Below are positions 56,050 through 63,796 of a stretch of 64,000 bases of DNA, piece by piece; positions within the stretch are counted from its first letter, which is position 1; the number at the start of each line of letters is the position of its first letter. The notes under the pieces are model-generated. The model saw nothing but the letters and a program-made list of their open reading frames with translations. It was not told the DNA's origin and ran no database searches. The position numbers were made by a program, and so were the translations under genes. The stretch is from an uncultured Actinomycetes bacterium (GTDB lineage Bacteria > Actinomycetota > Actinomycetes > Mycobacteriales > Nakamurellaceae): assembly GCA_937926105.1 (NCBI GenBank), contig CALANS010000212.1:186001-250000 (forward strand), read 5' to 3'.

Positions 56050-56997
56050 ATGCGGATCTTGGTAACCGGTGGTCTTGGTGTGAACGGCGCGATGGTGGTC
56101 GAGCAACTGCTGACCGGCGGCCATCATGTGACGGTTTTTGACGCGTCCGAGGATACATCGCTTCTGGGCCCGGCACGTGATTCCGTTGCGATTCACTGTG
56201 GCGATATCCGGGACCCGGCGGCAGTGGACTCGATCGTGGCGGCTGGGAGAATCGAGACGATTATTCACCTCGCGGCGCTGTTGACCGTCGCCGCGGAAGC
56301 CAATCCGGCGCTGGCGCTGGATGTGAATGTCCTTGGCATGCGGAACGTCATGTCGACGGCCGTCAATCACGATGTCGGTCGGGTTGTATTCGCCAGCTCC
56401 AAGGCAATCTATGGGCCGCTGCGGTGTTCCCATGGCGCCCCGAGTTACCGTCCCGTGTCGGAAGATCATCCGTTTCAGCCGAACAACTTCTACGATTATA
56501 CGAAGGCGATGTGTGAAGGCATCGGGCGCAAGTTCGCACAGCGATCGGGCCTCGAATTCGCTGCGCTACGGTTCGGTACGATCTTTGGCCCTGGACGTTC
56601 TGTCAGGCACCAGTCGCGGTTACAGCACAGCGCTCTGATCGAGGCAGCCATTGCCGGCGCGCCGTTCACCGCTACCACCCCCGGCCGCGACCGCGACGAT
56701 ATCGTCTATGTCGGTGATGTGGCCGATGCGCTGGTGGGTGCCGCGTCCGCGGAGCGACTGACCCATCCGGCATATAACATTTCGCGCGGCGCCCTGGAAT
56801 CGCTTCACAGTCTGCGCGATGCTGTGCTGGAAGTGATTCCGGATGCCCGCCTCGAGGTGAACGATGAGGAATCGGAATCGCTCGCGTACTCGTGCGTGTT
56901 CGACTGCGATCGCGCGCGCACCGATTTTGGATTCAACCCGGCAAGCGCATTGAGCGAGTCGGTGCGCCAATACATAGACCATGTTCGACGCGGCTGA
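56050..56997 (+). CDS. NAD-dependent epimerase/dehydratase family protein
   Basis: Extended short-chain dehydrogenase of 315 aa. NAD motif MRILVTGGLGVNGAMV, active-site YDYTKAM (YxxxK) near residue 155 and FASSKAIYG before it. The GGLGVNG form differs slightly from GGxGxxG but keeps the spacing. It starts 3 bases after the hydratase stop, so its substrate is probably a pathway intermediate rather than a nucleotide sugar. Confidence 0.85.
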   Translation: MRILVTGGLGVNGAMVVEQLLTGGHHVTVFDASEDTSLLGPARDSVAIHCGDIRDPAAVDSIVAAGRIETIIHLAALLTVAAEANPALALDVNVLGMRNVMSTAVNHDVGRVVFASSKAIYGPLRCSHGAPSYRPVSEDHPFQPNNFYDYTKAMCEGIGRKFAQRSGLEFAALRFGTIFGPGRSVRHQSRLQHSALIEAAIAGAPFTATTPGRDRDDIVYVGDVADALVGAASAERLTHPAYNISRGALESLHSLRDAVLEVIPDARLEVNDEESESLAYSCVFDCDRARTDFGFNPASALSESVRQYIDHVRRG

Positions 56998-57035
56998 GCA
57001 ATGACCGTATCCAGTGACGAGAGGCAGCGGCAGTA

Positions 57036-58205
57036 GTGAATGACAATGACAGGAACTCGTGGAGCGAAGACGAAGAGCGGACCGGCCCGCTCGACGGCAT
57101 TAGAGTCGTCGAATATGGACGATTCGTAACGGCACCGTTCGCTTCGCGACTGCTCGGCGACCTCGGTGCGGATGTGGTCAAGGTTGAAACCGGAGATGGC
57201 GATCCATTCCGCGCATTCGGGGACAGCAAGCAGATCAGCGCACAATTCTTGGCGTTGAACCGGTCGAAGAAGTCCGTCTCGATTGATCCGCGCACTGACG
57301 AAGGCCGAGACGACATGCGAATGCTGCTCGAGTGGGCGGACGTCTTCATCGTCAATAGCCGCCCGGGCAGTATGGAACGGCTCGGGTTCGGGTATGCCGA
57401 CGTCTCCAAGACGAACCCGGGAATAGTCTATTGTTCGATCACGGGTTCCGGAACCGTCGGGGCCATCGCCCGCCGGCCGGCATACGACATGGTCGGTCAG
57501 GCACTGAGCGGCCTCGCGAGCCAGTTTATCGATGACGCCAATCCGCGAGTGACAGGACCGAACCTCTCCGACTCACTCGCCGGAATGACGGCTGCTTATG
57601 GCATCCTTGGCGCCCTTGTCGAACGCGAGCGCTCGGGACAGGGCCAGGCGATCGAGATTGACATGATCAGCAGTAGCCTGGCGTTCATCGGGGCTGAGGC
57701 GCAGATCTACTTCGAGACTGGCGTCTCACCCGGCCCGGGCACCAGGCCCTCCTTCTCGTCGTCGTTTGCGATTCGTTGCTCCGACGGGAAGCTGCTGGGC
57801 ATCCATCTTTCGTCACTTGCGAAGTTCTGGGAAGGGCTGGCTCGAGCGCTGGACCGTCCTGATCTGCTAGTCGATGAGCGATTCCAGACCAGGGGCGGTC
57901 GTATCGCCAACTATGAGGCTCTGCGAGCGGAGCTTGCGGCGACTATGAGCGTGCGTGATAGGACCTGGTGGCTCGACCGGTTCCAGGCCGAGGACGTTCC
58001 GTGTGCCCCGATTCATCGGATCGAGGATGTGTTCGATGATCCGGAGCTTGCCGACCTGCAGCTATCGCACGAGATCGGAGACGGATCGGAGAAGTTTCGC
58101 ACGCTGGCAGTCCCCGTTCGTTACGGTCGGACACCCGTCTCAACGGGCTTTCGGCCGCCGCGAGTGGGCGAACACACCGACGAGGTGCTCAAGCCGATGC
58201 GTTGA
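57036..58205 (+). CDS. CaiB/BaiF (class III) CoA transferase
   Basis: CoA transferase of 389 aa. N-terminal GPLDGIRVVEYGRFVTAPFAS, then DLGADVVKVETGDGDPFR and LNRSKKSVSIDPRTDEGR, all typical. The catalytic Asp is in RRPAYDMVGQALSG near residue 152. It moves CoA between acids without ATP, an alternative way to activate the substrate. GTG 57036 has GAGAGG about 11 bases upstream. In the same operon as the hydratase and epimerase. Confidence 0.9.
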   Translation: MNDNDRNSWSEDEERTGPLDGIRVVEYGRFVTAPFASRLLGDLGADVVKVETGDGDPFRAFGDSKQISAQFLALNRSKKSVSIDPRTDEGRDDMRMLLEWADVFIVNSRPGSMERLGFGYADVSKTNPGIVYCSITGSGTVGAIARRPAYDMVGQALSGLASQFIDDANPRVTGPNLSDSLAGMTAAYGILGALVERERSGQGQAIEIDMISSSLAFIGAEAQIYFETGVSPGPGTRPSFSSSFAIRCSDGKLLGIHLSSLAKFWEGLARALDRPDLLVDERFQTRGGRIANYEALRAELAATMSVRDRTWWLDRFQAEDVPCAPIHRIEDVFDDPELADLQLSHEIGDGSEKFRTLAVPVRYGRTPVSTGFRPPRVGEHTDEVLKPMR

Positions 58206-58264
58206 CGGGACAGAAACGACCACCCTGCCGCCGCCACCGGCTCACGCCACCCCAGGAGGATCGA

Positions 58265-59131
58265 ATGCCATCGAGCACCGACGAACTAGTTGCCATTGAT
58301 GTCCATGTGCACCCCCGCAGCCAGCCGTTCCTAGACGCAATGGGGGAGCGCGCCCAGCAGATGGGCTCCTACTTTGGGAGCGCGCCCGAGGCGGTTTCGT
58401 TTGACGAGCTCGCAGATCTTTATCGCGCGCGGCACATGCGCGCCGTTCTGATGAACACCACTGATGAGGTCTCCTCGGGAATGCGGCCGGTACCCAACGA
58501 CGAGATTGCCAGGGCAGTAACCAAGCATCCGGACGTGTTCACCGGGTTTGGTGTGGTCGATCCGGCGATGGGCAAGCTGGCGGTTGAGGAGGTACGACGG
58601 TGCTCGGAGGAACTAGGTCTTCGTGGCATCGGCGAGCTCAATCCGGGACGTCAGGGCTTTTATCCGAACGATCCGGCGTTCGCGGGTCTGTATGAGGAGA
58701 TGTCCCGGCAGAAGATGATCGCGCTGTTCCACACCGGAATGATGGGTTCTGGTGCGGGCACGCCCGGCGGAATGGGCTACAAGCTGAAATACACCAGACC
58801 TATCCCGTACCTCGACGATGTCGCCGCGGAGTACCCGGAGCTGACGATCATCGGCGCGCATCCATCGTGGCCGTGGCAGGAGGAGAGCCTCGCAATCGCT
58901 GTACACAAGTCGAACTTCTATATCGACCTGTCAGGTTGGTCTCCGAAGTACTTCAGCGAGTCCCTGGTGCGGTATGCCAACGGCCCGTTGCGCAAGAAGA
59001 TGCTCTTCGGTTCCGATTGGCCGCTCATCACTCCGGACAGGTGGCTCAGCGACTTCGATCGGCTCCCGCTGAAGGAAGGAGTCCGCGATGACATCCTGCT
59101 GCACAACGCGCGACGGCTGTTGGATCTGTGA
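58265..59131 (+). CDS. amidohydrolase family protein (ACMSD-like)
   Basis: TIM-barrel metal enzyme of 288 aa. Metal ligands: IDVHVHPRS near residue 12, LFHTGM near 152, IGAHPSWPW near 190 and FGSDWPLI near 245. This arrangement is that of the amidohydrolase_2 group (aminocarboxymuconate-semialdehyde decarboxylase type), which hydrolyses or decarboxylates. ATG 58265 has GGAGG 4-5 bases upstream; the frame from 58202 is not used. Likely part of the CoA-transferase operon. Confidence 0.87.
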   Translation: MPSSTDELVAIDVHVHPRSQPFLDAMGERAQQMGSYFGSAPEAVSFDELADLYRARHMRAVLMNTTDEVSSGMRPVPNDEIARAVTKHPDVFTGFGVVDPAMGKLAVEEVRRCSEELGLRGIGELNPGRQGFYPNDPAFAGLYEEMSRQKMIALFHTGMMGSGAGTPGGMGYKLKYTRPIPYLDDVAAEYPELTIIGAHPSWPWQEESLAIAVHKSNFYIDLSGWSPKYFSESLVRYANGPLRKKMLFGSDWPLITPDRWLSDFDRLPLKEGVRDDILLHNARRLLDL

Positions 59132-59230
59132 ACGGTAGCCGCGGCGGCGGGTTCGACCCCGTCGCGGTGGCGAGGCGTGGGCGAACGCTACTGGTGATCA
59201 GGGTGCGGACGAGAGGGGCGGCGGGTAGAC

Positions 59231-60733
59231 ATGCTTGACGCGATAGTGAGTAGCTTTCTCGGCCTGTTCACCTGGACTGCCATCATCTATCTCCTCGGCG
59301 GTATCGCGATCGGCCTGGTGGTGGGGATCCTCCCGGGCCTCGGCGCGACCGTCGCGATGGCGTTGATGCTCCCGTTCACCTTCTCGATGAGCCCTGCGGA
59401 GTCTTTCATCTTTCTGCTGGGCATGTATTCGGTCACGACCGTTGCCGGCGACATCACCTCGATCCTGTTTGGCGTTCCTGGGGAGCCGACGACAACCGCT
59501 CTGGTCGTCGATGGTCTACCGATGGCGAAGGCCGGTGAGGGCGGTCGTGCGCTGGGGGCCGCGTTCAGTGCCTCCCTGGCAGGTGCCGTCATCGGTGCCA
59601 TTATCCTTTTCGCCGCCATCCCCGTGCTGTTGCCGCTCACTCGCATGCTCGGCACGCCGGAGTACTTCATGCTTGCCGTCGTCGGGCTGCTTTTCGTTGG
59701 CAGCGTGAGCGGTAAGGCGCCGATCAAGGGCATCGCGATGGCCGCCCTGGGTATTCTGCTGGCCACGGTGGGACAGGACCCCCAGCTTGCGCAGCCGCGA
59801 TACACCTTCGGGTTGCCCACTCTGATCGACGGTTTGTCGATCGTCTCGGTGACCGTCGGCCTCTACGCGCTGCCCGAAATTGCGGAGCTGGCGGTCACCA
59901 AGAGCGCCATCGCACGGGCCGGGTTGAGCAAGGTCGGTGGGCTGCTGCGCGGGGTACGCGACACCCTTGAGCACTGGTGGTTGGTGCTGCGCACCGGAAT
60001 CCTCGGCACCATCGTGGGCATCATCCCGGGCTTGGGAGGCGTCGTCGCGCAGTGGGTGGCCTACGGATACTCCGTTCAAGTTTCCAAGGACAAGGAGAAG
60101 TTTGGCAAGGGAGACGTTCGCGGTGTGCTCGGCCCGAGCTCGGCGTCGAACTCGAAGGAGGGCGGCAACCTACTAGCTCTGGTCACATTCGGGCTGCCGA
60201 GTACCGCAACGATGGCGATCCTGTTGGGGGCCTTCCTTATTCATGGTCTGGTGCCGGGCCCAGAGATGCTCTCCACGCATCTCGATGTGACTCTGACCAT
60301 GGTGTGGGTCATCATCATCAGCCACATCCTGGGCGTGTTGATCTGCACGGTATTGCTCAAGCCGATCGTGAGTCTGACCAGGGTTCGCGGGACCTTGTTG
60401 GTCGCGCCCTTATTGCTGTTGGTGTTCATTGGTTCCTACTCCGAGCGCAACAGCTTCACCGACGTCATCGTCACCGTTGTCTTCGGCCTGGTCGGGGTCA
60501 TCATGGCCAAACTCGACTGGCCACGCCCGCCTCTCATCCTCGGGGTGATCCTGGGCCCGCTGATGGAGCGCAACCTGGGATTGGGCTGGCAGGCCTACGG
60601 TGTGGATATGTTCGCCCGACCCATCGTCATCGCGCTGATGGTGCTGGGAATCGGCGCGGTGCTGATGCCCCTGGCGAGAAAGCGGCTGACGCGGGTGGCG
60701 GTCGCCCACGGCGACAGCGGCGAAACGGAGTGA
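59231..60733 (+). CDS. tctA: tripartite tricarboxylate transporter large membrane subunit (TctA)
   Basis: Channel subunit of 500 aa with about 11-12 membrane segments. Signatures: GLVVGILPGLGATVAMALMLP near residue 25, ILFGVPGEPTTTA near 77 and the inverted-repeat counterpart VGIIPGLGGVVAQWVAYGYS near 260 with FGLPSTATMAI near 320. ATG 59231 follows a GC-rich purine stretch. TctC is 6 kb upstream on the other strand. Confidence 0.92.
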   Translation: MLDAIVSSFLGLFTWTAIIYLLGGIAIGLVVGILPGLGATVAMALMLPFTFSMSPAESFIFLLGMYSVTTVAGDITSILFGVPGEPTTTALVVDGLPMAKAGEGGRALGAAFSASLAGAVIGAIILFAAIPVLLPLTRMLGTPEYFMLAVVGLLFVGSVSGKAPIKGIAMAALGILLATVGQDPQLAQPRYTFGLPTLIDGLSIVSVTVGLYALPEIAELAVTKSAIARAGLSKVGGLLRGVRDTLEHWWLVLRTGILGTIVGIIPGLGGVVAQWVAYGYSVQVSKDKEKFGKGDVRGVLGPSSASNSKEGGNLLALVTFGLPSTATMAILLGAFLIHGLVPGPEMLSTHLDVTLTMVWVIIISHILGVLICTVLLKPIVSLTRVRGTLLVAPLLLLVFIGSYSERNSFTDVIVTVVFGLVGVIMAKLDWPRPPLILGVILGPLMERNLGLGWQAYGVDMFARPIVIALMVLGIGAVLMPLARKRLTRVAVAHGDSGETE

Positions 60734-60739
60734 TGGCTC

Positions 60740-61246
60740 GTGCGCAAGGGCGATCTGAGCTTCGCGATCGGGGCGATCCTGCTGGCAGCGGGGTGCGGGT
60801 GGACAGCGACCTCGTGGCCCTTCCGGTCCGCGCTCTTCCCGATGTTCGCATCGATCTCCTTGTTCGTGTCCTGTTCCGTGTACCTTGCCCTGAACCTGTT
60901 CCGGACGGCTCATGCCCGCGAGCCTGCGGACGTCGGGACGAGCCGGGTTTCGTCGGCAGCGACCCACGAGGTGGCCGACGGCGAGCATCGGATGCGCGAG
61001 GAGTTGATCGCGGCCGTCGTGCTGCCATTGGCCGTGATGTTGCTCATCTGGCTGCTGGGCTTTGCCATCGGAGGTGCCATCGGCGTCGCCCTGTACATGT
61101 GGTTGGCCGATCGGGGCTCCTGGTGGTCGCCGATCGTCGGCGGCGGGGTCACGCTCGTCATCGTCGGATACCTGCTCAATCACGTCATGGAGGCCAGTCT
61201 GTTCCCGGGGGTGATCGAGCTCGGGTCATTCGGGTGGATCTCCTGA
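60740..61246 (+). CDS. tctB: tripartite tricarboxylate transporter small membrane subunit (TctB)
   Basis: Membrane protein of 168 aa with four hydrophobic segments in two pairs (residues about 4-20, 27-50, 85-110, 120-150), the expected TctB layout. GTG 60740 has GGAG 9 bases upstream and lies 7 bases after the tctA stop. Last gene of the island before the divIC region. Confidence 0.85.
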   Translation: MRKGDLSFAIGAILLAAGCGWTATSWPFRSALFPMFASISLFVSCSVYLALNLFRTAHAREPADVGTSRVSSAATHEVADGEHRMREELIAAVVLPLAVMLLIWLLGFAIGGAIGVALYMWLADRGSWWSPIVGGGVTLVIVGYLLNHVMEASLFPGVIELGSFGWIS

Positions 61247-61338
61247 CGTGCCGGTAGCACTGCCGCGACCGGGTCCAAGGCCGTGGTGGCAGCGGCCGGA
61301 ACCGGGAGCCGCGCGTCCCGCGCCGGTAACCGGTGAGC

Positions 61339-61355
61339 GCTCGTTACGCTGGATG
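61339..61355 (+). promoter_or_regulatory. probable -10 region of the divIC promoter
   Basis: GCTCGTTACGCTGGATG holds a TACGCT box (61345-61350), 63 bases before the divIC start. It matches the eno promoter element at 22591 in 16 of 17 bases. Its place marks the right edge of the island. Confidence 0.5.
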
Positions 61356-61417
61356 ACGAGCGCGCGCGTTGGCGCTGACCACTACTTGATCGATCCCTGG
61401 GGCGGAGGGCGGCGCTG

Positions 61418-62176
61418 GTGAAGCAGTCCGGCAGGCGCAGTACCGGGCCGGCTGGCCGTCGCTCAGGTGCCGCCCAGCGGCGCACGGGCGGGACGGGGGC
61501 CGCCAGGCGGGCACTGTCGGCGACCCGCCGCCCGTCCCGGCCCGGAGCCGCTCGCCCCGTCACCGATCGGCCGTCCACCGCGCCGGCCGCCTCCGCGGGA
61601 TCGACCCGGCGGGTCACCCGATCCGTTGCCCCGCGAGCCGGCCAGCGCCGCCGAGCGGCCGCCCTGGTGCTCTCCCCGCTGGCTCGGCAGATCGCTGCCC
61701 TCGGGTTGGCCCTGTGCGCGGTCGCGCTGTCGCTGGCCTATCCACTGCGCAACTACCTGGGGCAGCAGGGCGCCGAGCGCGCCGCGGTCGCCGAGCAGCA
61801 CCAGTTGGAAGACCAGATCGCCGATCTCGAGGCGCAGCAGGCGGCCCTCCAAGATCCCGCGTATATCAAGGCGGAGGCCAAGCGCCGGCTGCAGTACGTT
61901 TCGCCCGGCGACACGGTCTATGTGGTCAAGGTGCCGGCGCCGGCCAGCACCGCCACACCGGCGCCGAACGACGCGGGCGCCGGCTCCAGCGGTCCGGCGG
62001 GCACGGATGGCCACGGGGCCGACGGCACCGGCGGTGACGCGACTGCCAGCAGTGACGGCGTGACGAGCGGGGCCGGCTCCGCTAACGCGGAGCCCAGCGC
62101 CGCACCGTGGTACGCCTCGCTGTGGGACACCCTGTCCGGCGCTGACGACGACTCGCCCGCCGCCCCGACCCGCTGA
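61418..62176 (+). CDS. septum formation initiator, DivIC/FtsB family
   Basis: Division protein of 252 aa. An Arg/Ala-rich cytoplasmic tail of about 85 residues is followed by one membrane segment (IAALGLALCAVALSLAYPL) and a coiled coil (RAAVAEQHQLEDQIADLEAQQAAL), then AEAKRRLQYVSPGDTVYVV, the family's conserved end. A Ser/Gly/Ala-rich C-terminal tail of about 80 residues is added. In the family this protein joins FtsL and FtsQ at the septum. GTG 61418 has GGAGG upstream. In many actinobacteria it follows eno directly. Confidence 0.9.
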   Translation: MKQSGRRSTGPAGRRSGAAQRRTGGTGAARRALSATRRPSRPGAARPVTDRPSTAPAASAGSTRRVTRSVAPRAGQRRRAAALVLSPLARQIAALGLALCAVALSLAYPLRNYLGQQGAERAAVAEQHQLEDQIADLEAQQAALQDPAYIKAEAKRRLQYVSPGDTVYVVKVPAPASTATPAPNDAGAGSSGPAGTDGHGADGTGGDATASSDGVTSGAGSANAEPSAAPWYASLWDTLSGADDDSPAAPTR

Positions 62177-62179
62177 ACC

Positions 62180-62692
62180 ATGTTCGGCGACCCTCGCGGG
62201 CTGACCCCGTTCACCCAGCACGACGCGGACACCTTCCGGCGCGAGATGGGTCGACCGGCGCGCGGGGTGCTGGCCGTGGCACACCGGTGCGATCATCGCA
62301 TTCCGTCAGTGGTGCAGACCTCGCCCCGGTTGCCCGACGGGACCCCATTCCCGACCCTGTTCTACCTATGCTGCTCCGCGCTGACCGCGGCGGTCAGCCG
62401 AATGGAGTCCGCCGGGCTGATGCGTGAGATGACCGAGCGGCTTGCCGGTGACCCGGAGCTGGCTCGGCGGTACCGGCGCGCGCACCAGGCGTATCTGGCG
62501 GTGCGCAATGCCGTGGACGACCTGGGCATCGACATCAGCGCTGGGGGCATGCCCGATCGGGTCAAATGCCTGCACGTGCTGGTGGCGCACTCGCTGGCCG
62601 CCGGCCGCGGGGTGAACCCGCTGGGCGACGAGGCCGTCGACGCGCTGGGGGAGTACACCCGCGGCGGACCCCCCTGCGCTCGGCTCGGCTGA
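62180..62692 (+). CDS. DUF501 family protein
   Basis: Protein of 170 aa. DUF501 is recognised from GRPARGVLAVAHRC, PSVVQTSPRLPDGTPFPTLFYL and the end segment PDRVKCLHVLVAHSLAAGRGVNP. Function unknown. It starts 3 bases after divIC, the usual actinobacterial order; the exopolyphosphatase gene that often comes next is not seen in the remaining 1.3 kb. Confidence 0.9.
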   Translation: MFGDPRGLTPFTQHDADTFRREMGRPARGVLAVAHRCDHRIPSVVQTSPRLPDGTPFPTLFYLCCSALTAAVSRMESAGLMREMTERLAGDPELARRYRRAHQAYLAVRNAVDDLGIDISAGGMPDRVKCLHVLVAHSLAAGRGVNPLGDEAVDALGEYTRGGPPCARLG

Positions 62693-62753
62693 CCGGACCT
62701 GCGCATCCCGCAGCCCTCGTCACCGATCGATCGGCACCAGGCTCCGCGTCCGT

Positions 62754-62780
62754 GCACCCCACATCCCGGGTGTGCGGTGC
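62754..62780. terminator. hairpin between convergent genes
   Basis: GCACC-C-CACA pairs with TGTG-C-GGTGC (9 bp with one C-C mismatch) around a 7-base loop, between DUF501 and the convergent beta-lactamase-fold gene. Confidence 0.5.
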
Positions 62781-62828
62781 CGTGCTCGATGGCCGTGGTC
62801 AACAAGCGAGCACCGACCGCGGGCCTCG

Positions 62829-63632
62829 TCACCCGTCGATGAACCGCCGCACCCGTTCACCCACCCGGAACATGCTTGCCAGCACGCCGTCCCGGTCGCC
62901 GTCGTCGAAGGTCGCGAGCACCGCGTAGGCCACCGCGCCGCGCGGCCCGGTCGCCAACCCCACGTCTGCCCGGATGCCCGGCCCGGTCCCGGTGCGATGG
63001 GCCAGGGTCAGCCCCCGGTCCGGATCGGCATGCGCGAGCGGATCCATGCCCAGCGCACCGGCGACCATCGAGGTGTCGGTATGCAGCCCGAGCCAGTCCA
63101 GCACCTGGTGGGACACGGCCCTGGAGCGCACCTGGCCATGATGCAGCGCCAGCATCACGCCGGACAGTTCGGTGGCGGTCCCGACCGAGTGCGCCGGGGC
63201 GTCGGAGGGCCGGCGGACGTCCCGCACTCGGTCCAACAGAGCGGTGTCGGACAGCCCCATGGTGCGGGCGCGGTCGCTCACCGCGGCCATCCCCACCCGG
63301 CGCAGCAAGACATTGGTCGCCAGTACGTCGTCGGTCGCGCCCACCAGGGCGGCCAGATCCGCGGCCGGCAGGGTGTCGGCGCGCAATTGCTGCCACAGAC
63401 CGGGGCCCGACGCGGCGTCATCGGAGGTTCGGACCAGCGGTTCGTCGCGGGACAGTCGGCCGTCCACAAACCGCACCGCGACCTCGGCCAGCAGCACGAT
63501 CGCGCCCACCGCCGCCGCATCGTGCACCCGATCGGCGTCCTCGGCCGCCAGCACCGCGCCGCCGGTCGCATCCCGCAAACTCACCGAGACCAGCGGCGCA
63601 CCGCGGCGGGGCTGCGGTAGCGACGTGGTCAC
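62829..63632 (-). CDS. class A beta-lactamase-fold protein lacking catalytic motifs
   Basis: Protein of 267 aa whose order of segments matches class A beta-lactamase-like serine hydrolases: AAAVGAIVLLAEV where SxxK should be, LVGATDDVLATNVLLRRVG where SDN should be, and LAHRTGTGPGIRADVG where the KTG strand should be. The nucleophile Ser and its Lys are absent (AVGA), SDN reads TDD and KTG reads RTG. It is therefore probably not a beta-lactamase but a binding or structural relative. GTG 63632 is proposed; the frame runs to ATG 63728 over Gly/Arg-rich sequence. No signal peptide is evident with either start. Confidence 0.7.
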   Translation of the reverse strand: MTTSLPQPRRGAPLVSVSLRDATGGAVLAAEDADRVHDAAAVGAIVLLAEVAVRFVDGRLSRDEPLVRTSDDAASGPGLWQQLRADTLPAADLAALVGATDDVLATNVLLRRVGMAAVSDRARTMGLSDTALLDRVRDVRRPSDAPAHSVGTATELSGVMLALHHGQVRSRAVSHQVLDWLGLHTDTSMVAGALGMDPLAHADPDRGLTLAHRTGTGPGIRADVGLATGPRGAVAYAVLATFDDGDRDGVLASMFRVGERVRRFIDG

Positions 63633-63796
63633 GAGCGTGAGCCTACGGGGCTCCCTGGACCCCTGGGCCGCACCCGGGCCGCGCCCCCCGAGTTGTCTGA
63701 CGCCGCACGGATATGCCACCGTCATCACAGCAGGCGCGCCACCGACCGCACGACCGTGGCGTCCGCCGGAACTGCCGACCCGCGAAGGACCAGCCG

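Larger units (their letters stand above)
23985..61338. other. catabolic genomic island between eno and divIC
   Basis: The conserved order eno-divIC-DUF501 is interrupted by about 37 kb of transport and catabolic genes on both strands, most of them sharing one operator motif. I found no integrase, transposase, tRNA or matching end repeats, so the route of entry is not visible; recombination between flanking homologous sequences is one possibility. Parts of the island (for example 33.8-34.9 and 55.1-56.3 kb) use more A/T-ending codons than the backbone. The left boundary is after 23984 and the right boundary before 61339; the exact ends are uncertain. Confidence 0.65.

Noticed and set aside
59977..61257. 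Plus-strand frame of over 400 codons overlapping tctA and tctB
   Set aside because: It is out of frame with the recognisable membrane proteins and is Arg/Gly/His-rich.
23985..61417. Integrative conjugative element, prophage or IS composite
   Set aside because: No integrase, transposase, conjugation or phage gene and no terminal repeats were seen.
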